Shown: positions 1 to 5,445 of the stretch, in pieces
Layout of the letters: each line of letters begins with the position of its first letter
How positions within the stretch are numbered: position 1 is the first letter of the stretch
Origin: JBDRFZ01 sp043818395
Lineage (GTDB): Bacteria > Patescibacteriota > Patescibacteriia > 2-12-FULL-60-25
Assembly (NCBI GenBank): GCA_043818395.1
Contig: JBDRFZ010000031.1
Coordinates: 1 to 7,642 of the forward strand
Length of the DNA: 7,642 nt
Reading direction: 5' to 3'
Notes under the pieces: model-generated
What the model was told of the DNA's origin: nothing
The model's database searches: none
Seen by the model: only the letters and a program-made list of their open reading frames with translations
Made by a program: the position numbers and the translations under genes

Positions 1-261
1 TCGTCTCGGAGCCGAGAGGACCGTATCGAAAGCCATCTGGATCACCACCGCTTGAATAATCTCGCGGTTGAATTTTATTCGGGGCGTTTAGCCCGCCAGC
101 TTTCGACACCAAGTATCTTCAGTTTATGGACAAACCGACGCGCGCTGCCGACCGGCGTACCGCCCGACATTCTGGCAAACGGATCCGTCCAGATTTCGAC
201 CGCCCGAAGCCTTGGCCGCGGACTGTTTCGTCTACTATCCAAAAAGGATTGTACAAAATAA
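1..261 (+). CDS. Possible 3' end of an unidentified gene (5' end outside window)
   Basis: Frame 1 is open from the first base of the window to a TAA at 259-261, giving 86 codons with no stop. The peptide is basic and Arg/Ser/Leu-rich, ends SKKDCTK, and matches no family I recognise. A TTG at 52 could start a 69-residue product, but it has no ribosome binding site, so a gene continuing in from the left is more likely. A large hairpin begins five bases after the stop and a T-run hairpin follows at 328-357, which fits the end of a transcription unit. Other frames here are also open for 60-90 codons, so chance openness in a GC-rich stretch is a real alternative. No function is proposed. Confidence 0.35.
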   Translation, partial: SSRSREDRIESHLDHHRLNNLAVEFYSGRLARQLSTPSIFSLWTNRRALPTGVPPDILANGSVQISTARSLGRGLFRLLSKKDCTK

Positions 262-265
262 AAGC

Positions 266-321
266 GACCCTGCCCAGTGTACGAGAATCCAAGTTGCGGA
301 TTTCGTACACCAGACAGGGTC
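266..321. repeat. Extended imperfect inverted repeat (long hairpin)
   Basis: The outer arms GACCCTG (266-272) and CAGGGTC (315-321) pair perfectly. After a 4-by-4 internal loop, GTGTACGA (277-284) pairs with TCGTACAC (303-310). One bulged base (285) follows, then AATCC (286-290) pairs with GGATT (298-302), closing a seven-base loop. About 20 base pairs form in total. No T-run follows on the plus strand, so it is not a canonical terminator by itself. It may act in 3'-end protection or termination of the gene ending at 261, or be a small structured RNA or dispersed repeat unit. Confidence 0.5.
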
Positions 322-327
322 CAGAGC

Positions 328-357
328 AAAAGGCCCAAGTGTCACAGAGCCTTTTTT
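328..357 (-). terminator. Rho-independent terminator, probably bidirectional
   Basis: On the minus strand the RNA arms AAAAGGCUC and GGGCCUUUU form a nine-pair stem (one G-U) around a ten-base loop, about 30 bases past the stop of the leftward gene at 386. On the plus strand the same element has one C-A mismatch but is followed by six T residues (352-357), so it could also end transcription coming from 1-261. The minus-strand pairing is better. Confidence 0.6.
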
Positions 358-385
358 AAGGGCCGAGTGACCAAGGGTCCAAGTG

Positions 386-1081
386 CTACTTGCGCACGGC
401 GAGGAACCGGACGATGCCGTCCCAGCCGTCGTCGAGCCAGTGCAGGTAGAGGTTCCGGCCATCGTAATCGTCCCACAGACACGCGACGTAGCGGTCACCG
501 TCCACGTACGCCTCGGAGCCGAGAGCGACGATCGGATACTTCCGCTGCTCGTCGGGGTACTTCTCGGCGAAACCGAGGAGCTCCTCGTAGAGCGCGGGCC
601 GCAGACCCTTGCGGTCCATCTCGGCCAACACCTCATCGGTCGACGCGTCGCGGTCCAGGTGGACGTACTCGAAGGCGACCTCGCGGTTCTCCTTGGAGAC
701 GGCCTTGCAGCGCTCGATCGGATCGAAGCGCTTGCCCTTGTAGTCGGGGTTGACGTAGGCCGGGAACCGGCGCTTCAACTCCTCGAACTCGGGCTGGACG
801 TAGACGATGGGAGCCGAGAACGGTGCGTTTCCGTTCTGCGGTCCGCCCCGGTACGGGTGGCCGCCCTCGGGCTGCTCGATCGGCTTCGGCTGCTCGGCCT
901 GCCAGTCGGTGTAGGCCAGGTCGACGATCTTGACGAGCGTCGTCCTGCCGCCGGCCGTGGCCAGACGGTAGATGGCCGCGAAGGGATACGCCTTCTCACG
1001 GACCACGTCCATCGTCGCGCTCACGAAGCCCATGAAGAATCCTGCGCCAGTCTCGATCTCGGAAACATTTCGCTTCGCCAT
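386..1081 (-). CDS. Hypothetical protein with C-terminal PIVALGS...RFLAVRK segment, Patescibacteria-type
   Basis: This is a 231-residue protein of unknown function. The ATG at 1081 is preceded by an SD site, GAGGTG (1086-1091 on the plus strand), four bases upstream, which fixes the start. There is no signal peptide and no clear membrane segment. Residues 62-87 form a Pro/Gly/Gln-rich probable linker. The C-terminal third (about 150-231) runs EVLAEMDRKGLRP, a short helix, YPIVALGS (182-189), an aromatic, Asp-rich segment with several Trp, and RFLAVRK at the end. From memory, that C-terminal layout recurs in many hypothetical proteins of Parcubacteria and relatives, often with different N-terminal parts; I could not search for it here. 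Codon third positions are strongly G/C, unlike the neighbouring pyrD. Its 5' leader holds a small hairpin (1113-1131; arms TCCC/GGGA and GCA/TGC). It reads in the same direction as pyrD, and no terminator lies between them, so some read-through is possible. Confidence 0.85.
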   Translation of the reverse strand: MAKRNVSEIETGAGFFMGFVSATMDVVREKAYPFAAIYRLATAGGRTTLVKIVDLAYTDWQAEQPKPIEQPEGGHPYRGGPQNGNAPFSAPIVYVQPEFEELKRRFPAYVNPDYKGKRFDPIERCKAVSKENREVAFEYVHLDRDASTDEVLAEMDRKGLRPALYEELLGFAEKYPDEQRKYPIVALGSEAYVDGDRYVACLWDDYDGRNLYLHWLDDGWDGIVRFLAVRK

Positions 1082-1149
1082 GACTCACCTCGTTGGTTTG
1101 GCTTGCCCCTCATCCCAGCATGATTGCGGGACCCCGGGCTTGCCGCTAC

Positions 1150-1180
1150 AGCATAATTAAGCACTTGTAACAAGGTTCAA
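1150..1180 (-). promoter_or_regulatory. Weak candidate promoter and small inverted repeat upstream of the 231-residue gene
   Basis: On the minus strand TTGAAC (1175-1180) could serve as -35, with TATGCT (1150-1155, spacing 19) or TAATTA (1154-1159, spacing 15) as -10. Neither spacing is ideal. Between them lies an 11-base inverted repeat, CTTGT-A-ACAAG (1164-1174), placed where an operator would sit. The gene needs a promoter here if it is not simply read through from pyrD. The support is motif resemblance only. Confidence 0.25.
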
Positions 1181-1206
1181 TTCCGTAGTCTGAACGCAAT
1201 AAATTA

Positions 1207-2325
1207 TCACAAATTGGCTTTTCTGTCAATCCCTACCGCTTCGCTGATGTTTTTAAACCCGTCGCGTTTTAATAATTCTGCTAAACCGCGGTTGATCTGA
1301 CCTATCATTTGTGGGCCTTCATAAATCATACCTGTAATAAGTTGGACAAGTGAAGCGCCGTTACGAATTTTTTTATAGGCATCTTCCGCGGTAAACACGC
1401 CACCGCAACCCATGATAACGTAACGCCCTCGCGTCATCTGATAGACACGCGAAATGAGTTCATTCGCCAGATTTTCAACTGGTTTACCGCTTATTCCTCC
1501 ATTATCCAAACCCCTGATCTCATCCCGATCCAAAAGATGGTTGTCGCGATTTTTTGCCAGATTGGAAATAATAAAACCCTGAACGCGATGCCTATCTGTA
1601 ACTTCAACCAACCGCTCAAGATCCTCGGGCGGAGTATCGGCTGAAATTTTGAGGAAGATGGGTTTTTTCGTTTCAATCTGATCAGTGGCGGAAAGTAGCA
1701 AATCCAGACGCTCTGGACTTGAATACGGTTCTCCGCCATAAGCATTAGGGCAACTGACATTGATCGTAAAATAATCACCGATCGAAACGAACGCTTTAAA
1801 AGATTTCACATAATCCGCAATACCGGCTTGCATGTCGACCGTTGACTGACTATTGGTTTTTGCGATGCTCGTACCGATCGGGAATCGGAATTTTAAATTT
1901 TTAAGACGGGCGGCGATAGATTCACAACCATCGTTTTTCAATCCGTAATAGACCAAGAGACTTTTTGATTTTGGCAGACGCCAAAGCCTCGGCTTCGGAT
2001 TCCCATCACAAGATTCACCGGTGATCGACCCTACTTCTTCAAATCCAAAACCTACATCCGGCATAATACCGGTTAGGCTCGCATTTTTATCAAATCCCGC
2101 CGCCAAGCCGATTGGATTTGAAAATTTCATACCCAAAACCGTCTGCTCCAGCATTGGATGACGATATTCAAAAAAGATCGAGGTGAGCCGGCGGGTAAAA
2201 CCGTATCGTCCCAAAAATAATCCCACCGAACAGAAAAAATCGTGCATGTTTTCCGGATCAAAACGAAATAGTACAGGTTTCAGGATTTTCACGTAACTCC
2301 AATGAAAAAATTTTGTAGCCAGCAT
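1207..2325 (-). CDS. pyrD: Dihydroorotate dehydrogenase, class 2-like (quinone-dependent type)
   Basis: Catalyses the fourth step of de novo pyrimidine synthesis, dihydroorotate to orotate, using FMN; class 2 enzymes pass electrons to membrane quinone. Starting at the ATG at 2325 gives 372 residues. An N-terminal segment with FRFDPENMHDFF (about 20-31) matches the class 2 extension (LDPExAH in E. coli PyrD). Core motifs follow: NPIGLAAGFDKNA (70-82, FMN/substrate Lys80), GSITGES (99-105), INVSCPN (188-194), LKIS (225-228), GGISGKP (276-282) and IMGCGG (304-309). The catalytic-base position of class 2 enzymes is normally Ser; here it is Cys192, as in class 1. The usual Asn-Thr motif reads SNLAKN. 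An in-frame TTG at 2394 would add 23 residues, but it has no ribosome binding site and the promoter-like pair at 2341-2369 would then lie inside the gene, so I prefer the ATG. That ATG also lacks an SD site. The gene is AT-rich and divergent from the PRPP synthase gene. Confidence 0.93.
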   Translation of the reverse strand: MLATKFFHWSYVKILKPVLFRFDPENMHDFFCSVGLFLGRYGFTRRLTSIFFEYRHPMLEQTVLGMKFSNPIGLAAGFDKNASLTGIMPDVGFGFEEVGSITGESCDGNPKPRLWRLPKSKSLLVYYGLKNDGCESIAARLKNLKFRFPIGTSIAKTNSQSTVDMQAGIADYVKSFKAFVSIGDYFTINVSCPNAYGGEPYSSPERLDLLLSATDQIETKKPIFLKISADTPPEDLERLVEVTDRHRVQGFIISNLAKNRDNHLLDRDEIRGLDNGGISGKPVENLANELISRVYQMTRGRYVIMGCGGVFTAEDAYKKIRNGASLVQLITGMIYEGPQMIGQINRGLAELLKRDGFKNISEAVGIDRKANL

Positions 2326-2340
2326 ATTTGAAGCGTATGG

Positions 2341-2369
2341 AATATAACGCGGGTCAATATTATGAGCAA
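2341..2369 (-). promoter_or_regulatory. Candidate sigma70-type promoter for pyrD
   Basis: On the minus strand TTGCTC (2364-2369) and TATATT (2341-2346) are separated by 17 bases, with four and five of six consensus matches. Transcription would start near 2334, leaving a leader of only about nine bases before the ATG at 2325. That agrees with the absence of an SD site. Confidence 0.45.
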
Positions 2370-2427
2370 GTTCCGGCTTTGCTTGCGGCGACAAGCGTCT
2401 GGTGATAGTTTGTTACTGATTTCAGTG

Positions 2428-2434
2428 AAAGGAG
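2428..2434 (+). promoter_or_regulatory. Ribosome binding site of the PRPP synthase gene
   Basis: AAAGGAG lies six bases before the ATG at 2441, a near-optimal SD site that fixes this start. No convincing promoter for this gene could be picked out between 2370 and 2427; TTGCGG (2383-2388) and TAGTTT with 17-base spacing is the nearest but matches poorly. Confidence 0.8.
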
Positions 2435-2440
2435 CAAGGG

Positions 2441-3451
2441 ATGGACCAGCTATTGATCTTTTCCAATCAGCCAGATCATTCAATCGTCAGCGAGATATTG
2501 TCCAGCATGCAAGCTATGCCGGAGTTCAAAGACTGCCGGCTTGGCAAAGCCACGGTCAAGTTCCACAGCGACCGAGAACCCTTTGTGGAACTCAAAGAAA
2601 ACGTCCGCGGACGCAATATCGTGGTTGTTGCCTGTGCTGCTACAGACGCCAACGGCTCGGTCAACGACCATACCATGATGACACTGGTACTGCTTGACGC
2701 CCTGCGCTGGAACGGAGCCAGAGTCGAAGTAGTCATCTTCCCCTATTCCCCCTACGCTCGCCAAGACAGGCGCAAGGGCGTAATTACGGACAGAACGGCG
2801 ATAACAGCCAAACTCTTCGCCAGGCTTCTCTTGACTGCGGCGCCGAGCTTGAGAAACGTGGGCACGGTTGAGCCACATACCGTATACCTCGAAGGATTCT
2901 TCGAGTGTACCTACGATCCGATACTCATTCTCCGGAAAATGGCTCATGATGCGCTGGAAATCTTCACGGACCCGAGTCAGATCGTAGTCGTCTCGCCGGA
3001 CGTTGGTGGGCGTGAGCGGGCTTCAGCCTTCGCCACCGCATGCGGCACGCCTCGACCTATCGCATTCGTAGACAAAAGGCGTATCGAGTTAGGCCAGGCC
3101 AAAGCATTGCAGCTGGTCGGCGATGTACGGGATGCAGACGTAATCATCGTCGACGACATCATCGACACCGCCGGGACACTGAAAGAGTGTTGCCGCATCG
3201 TGCGCGAATATGGCGCCGAGCGCATTCTGGTTATCGGCGTTCACGGACTTTTGACTGGCCGTGCTGTGGAACGTCTAAAGGGATGCAGACTTTCCGGCGC
3301 TTTCGTCACCAACTCAATCACGAAACGTCCGGAATTCGAGCAACTGCCAGGAGCTCGCATCATCCATATCGGCAGCCACATCGCGAGAGCCATCCACTGC
3401 ATCATGACCCAGGGATCTCTTCGCTCCCTCGGAAATAACGACACCGGCTAA
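2441..3451 (+). CDS. prs: Ribose-phosphate pyrophosphokinase (PRPP synthase), divergent
   Basis: Transfers pyrophosphate from ATP to ribose 5-phosphate, making PRPP for purine, pyrimidine and NAD synthesis in the cytoplasm. The 336 residues compare with about 315 in typical enzymes. Motifs in order: VKFHSDRE (39-46; usually RFSDGE), SVNDHTMMTLVLLDAL (73-88), PYSPYARQDRR (101-111), ITAKL (121-125), EPHT (144-147, in place of the DLHA metal-binding motif; His146 kept), EGFF (151-154), SPDVGGRERA (185-194), DKRR (211-214, catalytic flexible loop), VGDV (226-229), the PRPP-loop VDDIIDTAGT (237-246; Asp238, Asp239, Asp242) and HGLLTGRAVERL (268-279). Both Pribosyltran domains are complete and the catalytic Lys212 and Arg214 are present, so activity is likely. 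The altered SDGE and DLHA motifs and the C-terminal tail (about 322-336) are unusual. It is divergent from pyrD, whose product orotate is condensed with PRPP by PyrE. A strong terminator follows, so it is transcribed alone. GC content is clearly higher than pyrD. Confidence 0.94.
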   Translation: MDQLLIFSNQPDHSIVSEILSSMQAMPEFKDCRLGKATVKFHSDREPFVELKENVRGRNIVVVACAATDANGSVNDHTMMTLVLLDALRWNGARVEVVIFPYSPYARQDRRKGVITDRTAITAKLFARLLLTAAPSLRNVGTVEPHTVYLEGFFECTYDPILILRKMAHDALEIFTDPSQIVVVSPDVGGRERASAFATACGTPRPIAFVDKRRIELGQAKALQLVGDVRDADVIIVDDIIDTAGTLKECCRIVREYGAERILVIGVHGLLTGRAVERLKGCRLSGAFVTNSITKRPEFEQLPGARIIHIGSHIARAIHCIMTQGSLRSLGNNDTG

Positions 3452-3484
3452 TATCTTAATGACCTTTTTTCAATTCTCCTCAAG

Positions 3485-3512
3485 AATAACGAGCCGCCCG
3501 GCTCGTTATTTT
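3485..3512 (+). terminator. Rho-independent terminator of the PRPP synthase gene
   Basis: A perfect 11-base-pair stem, AATAACGAGCC (3485-3495) and GGCTCGTTATT (3500-3510), closes a four-base GCCC loop and ends in TTATTTT. It starts 33 bases after the stop codon. The 3' U-rich side is on the plus strand. Confidence 0.92.
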
Positions 3513-3569
3513 AGTAAAAAATGCTTAGTAATAAACAAACTCACCTCTAAACTACCTGAATGTAAACTC

Positions 3570-3599
3570 TGGACAAAAAACAAAAAATATGGTAATAAT
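3570..3599 (+). promoter_or_regulatory. Candidate upstream promoter of the small-protein/kinase operon
   Basis: TGGACA (3570-3575) and AATAAT (3594-3599) each match five of six consensus bases, with an 18-base spacer that is A-rich. It would give a leader of roughly 40 bases. It competes with the nearer candidate at 3609-3638; both may be used. Confidence 0.4.
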
Positions 3600-3608
3600 T
3601 TATGTTCT

Positions 3609-3638
3609 TTGATGTTACACTACGCTTGATGATATATA
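3609..3638 (+). promoter_or_regulatory. Candidate proximal promoter of the small-protein/kinase operon
   Basis: TTGATG (3609-3614) and TATATA (3633-3638), spaced by 18 bases, would start transcription at about 3645. That is on or next to the ATG at 3646, so the message would be leaderless, consistent with the lack of an SD site there. Confidence 0.4.
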
Positions 3639-3645
3639 TCTATCT

Positions 3646-3909
3646 ATGCCAAAAAAAATATTTTTTTTCCCATTAAACGACAAAATGAAAGAAGAGACGG
3701 CTATACCTATTACTTTATCGCCTGACGGAACTGCAGATTTATCTAAATTACCATTAAAAATACGTGAGCATCTTATGGCTTTTGGTGTACAGGATCCAGC
3801 CCATCTGGACGTGGTACCTTATACTGAAGGTGAAAAATTTCTAGATGCTTTATTGGCATTTTCTGGATCTTACTGGCGTTTTAGATCAACACCTGACTCT
3901 CTTGACTGA
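3646..3909 (+). CDS. Small hypothetical protein, first gene of the kinase operon
   Basis: An 87-residue protein I cannot assign. After a Lys/Phe-rich start it reads TLSPDGTADLSKLP (23-36), a helix around 37-47, a DVVP turn (55-58), and GEKFLDALLAFSGSYWRF (62-79). The layout suggests a small folded alpha/beta domain rather than a membrane or secreted protein. No ribosome binding site precedes the ATG at 3646; ATG at 3685 (giving 74 residues) is an equally plausible start and would drop the odd Phe-rich N-terminus coded by the A8-TA-T8 run. The TGA at 3907-3909 is one base from the ATG of the kinase-like gene, so the two are almost certainly translated from one message. A role as partner or inhibitor of the kinase is possible from position alone, but nothing in the sequence (no helix-turn-helix) proves an antitoxin. 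Confidence 0.75.
   Translation: MPKKIFFFPLNDKMKEETAIPITLSPDGTADLSKLPLKIREHLMAFGVQDPAHLDVVPYTEGEKFLDALLAFSGSYWRFRSTPDSLD
3651..3668. repeat. Perfect 18-base A8-TA-T8 palindrome at the gene start
   Basis: Eight A, then TA, then eight T form a perfect palindrome directly after the second codon of the gene starting at 3646. Homopolymer runs of this length are prone to slippage, and a one-base change would put the 87-residue frame out of register if translation starts at 3646. It may equally be part of the untranslated leader if translation starts at 3685. Confidence 0.8.
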
Positions 3910-3910
3910 T

Positions 3911-5344
3911 ATGAAGCACGAGCAAATTTCAAATACCGATGTGAATAATCCTCCGAAAGAAAAAGTTTCAGCAACAAAAAGATTTTCTGATGATGAACAG
4001 TCTGGAATTAGAGAAATCGGAGGAATTAGCGCAAAAGAACAACTCCGCCGTTTTAGTGCGGAACATTCGATGGAATTATTTAACAAATTTCAAGAATCTT
4101 TATTCCCCTTATTAAAACAAAGGGAAATTAATGGTGATGAAAGTGCCGGGCGTAGATATACGGTTTTAAATATTTTGGATTCTGGTGAGATCACCGATAC
4201 GAAACGCGTAACCGAAGCAACGGCTAATGCCGTCGAACGCTGTATTACTAAATCAGAAAAAGGTGATTTGGTCGGTTTTTTAAAACAGCAACGCGGACAG
4301 GAGATGCTTAAAATTGTTAATGGCGAACTTTTTTCAGTTATACGCACACCGCAAAAAGATGGCACAATAAAAGAAACTCTGCGTCCTGTGAAAAGCGACC
4401 GACGACAAGTACTGGAGAGATTATCCGAAATCCGCGCAAAAACCATGCCCGGAATAATAAAAAGCCTGGCCATGACTTACGATGTCCCGGTAGAAGCACT
4501 TCCGTTTAGAGAAGGCGAATTGAATTTGAAGCTCATGGATACATCGCATACTATAAAATCCGAAGTTGCTTTTTCAGCCTTAGCTACTATCATTGGATTT
4601 GATGAAATCCCTCCCACGGTTCTCAAAATGGATAGCCATGATCTTGCGTCACTTCAATTAGGCGTTACCGGTCAACCGCTGGATCCGAAAAAATACATGG
4701 AACTCTGTGAAGTTAAATCGAAAGGCGATGAACAAAATTCTTTAGCTCGCTTAGCCTGCCTTGACTATCTCGGAAAAAGCTCTGATCGGCATCCTAATAA
4801 TATCCGTTACGACGATGAAACCGGACATTATTTTGGAATAGACAATGGATACTCATTAGGACTTTCTGAAAAGAACTCCGACCAATCAGCTTCCTCGACA
4901 CATGGCATGAAGCGGGTACCGATAGATAAATATCTATCTTTACCCTTGGAAATAGTCGAACAGAACCCCACTATCAACTTATCAGAAAAAGATAGAGCTA
5001 AATTAAAACAAGTTTGGGATGATATAAAAACATATCTGGCATATAGAAAGGGCGCTCTTGATAAGGAAGAGATCGACGCTTTACCTGACGCTGTAAAAAA
5101 TGGCGTCGCGGCTCATGCGATCGGTGATATTTTTCGTTTTTTACATGAACGGGTTGATGAAAACAACAAAGTCATACCCGATACAAAAAAAATAGCCAAA
5201 CAGGAGGCGGATGATTTTATCGCTAAACTATACGAAATCTCTCAAACTGGAAGACCGTCGAATTTAGGCAAAAGCTTGCATAGATTCGATCCCGTGATTA
5301 GAAAAATGATGGAAAGGAAGAAAGTTGCAGCCGGAGTCAGATAA
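3911..5344 (+). CDS. PI3/4-kinase-like (HipA-related fold) protein
   Basis: A 477-residue soluble protein with a kinase-like core. Residues 1-60 are charged and probably disordered; about 60-190 is helical with no known match. The core follows: LNLKLMD (205-210, Lys207 a candidate ATP-binding Lys), SEVAFSALATIIGFDEIPPTV (217-237, matching the conserved helix and VPPTV-type strand of bacterial PI3/4-kinase-like proteins), the catalytic loop SSDRHPNN (290-297; Asp292, Asn297) and the metal site GIDNG (309-313; Asp311). A basic helical C-terminus follows. The target could be a protein or a small molecule; lipid kinase activity should not be assumed. I chose ATG 3911, one base after the upstream stop, over the in-frame ATG 3845, because residues added by the latter overlap the upstream gene and look like an out-of-frame shadow. 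Neither has a clear ribosome binding site, so translational coupling is likely. Five in-frame stops occur at 5342-5359. The gene is AT-rich. The kinase family call rests on motif order only. Confidence 0.85.
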   Translation: MKHEQISNTDVNNPPKEKVSATKRFSDDEQSGIREIGGISAKEQLRRFSAEHSMELFNKFQESLFPLLKQREINGDESAGRRYTVLNILDSGEITDTKRVTEATANAVERCITKSEKGDLVGFLKQQRGQEMLKIVNGELFSVIRTPQKDGTIKETLRPVKSDRRQVLERLSEIRAKTMPGIIKSLAMTYDVPVEALPFREGELNLKLMDTSHTIKSEVAFSALATIIGFDEIPPTVLKMDSHDLASLQLGVTGQPLDPKKYMELCEVKSKGDEQNSLARLACLDYLGKSSDRHPNNIRYDDETGHYFGIDNGYSLGLSEKNSDQSASSTHGMKRVPIDKYLSLPLEIVEQNPTINLSEKDRAKLKQVWDDIKTYLAYRKGALDKEEIDALPDAVKNGVAAHAIGDIFRFLHERVDENNKVIPDTKKIAKQEADDFIAKLYEISQTGRPSNLGKSLHRFDPVIRKMMERKKVAAGVR

Positions 5345-5378
5345 TAATAATTTTAATAATCTTCCACATGCCGAGGTC

Positions 5379-5407
5379 TTGACTTTTTGGCGATTTTTAG
5401 CTATTTT
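5379..5407 (+). promoter_or_regulatory. Promoter of the VWA gene
   Basis: TTGACT (5379-5384) and TATTTT (5402-5407) are exactly 17 bases apart, with five and four of six consensus matches and a T-rich spacer. Transcription would start about 30 bases before the ATG at 5446. The best promoter in the window. Confidence 0.6.
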
Positions 5408-5445
5408 CGAATAAGCTCATTAGCAACTTATAGTGAGGCGGAAAA

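Noticed and set aside
235..636. Leftward open frame of 133 codons overlapping the 231-residue gene
   Set aside because: It is Ser/Arg/Thr-rich low-complexity, antisense-type translation inside a GC-rich real gene, with no ribosome binding site.
383..1123. Rightward open frame of 246 codons opposite the 231-residue gene
   Set aside because: It mirrors the real leftward gene. The leftward frame has an SD site, sensible composition and a recognisable C-terminus; this one is Val/Leu/Arg-rich shadow sequence that runs past the other gene's start.
2326..2394. TTG start of pyrD at 2394
   Set aside because: No ribosome binding site, a promoter-like pair lies within it, and class 2 family N-termini align with the ATG at 2325. 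It cannot be fully excluded.
2480..2947. Leftward open frame of 155 codons inside the PRPP synthase gene
   Set aside because: The opposite strand encodes clear PRPP synthase motifs throughout.
3452..3645. Small gene or riboswitch in the 194-base gap before the kinase operon
   Set aside because: Apart from the prs terminator and promoter-like hexamers, the AT-rich gap shows no open frame with a start signal and no extended structure.
3845..3910. N-terminal extension of the kinase-like gene to ATG 3845
   Set aside because: These 22 codons overlap the C-terminus of the 87-residue gene, and the peptide looks like its frameshifted shadow. The ATG at 3911, one base after the upstream stop, is the better start.
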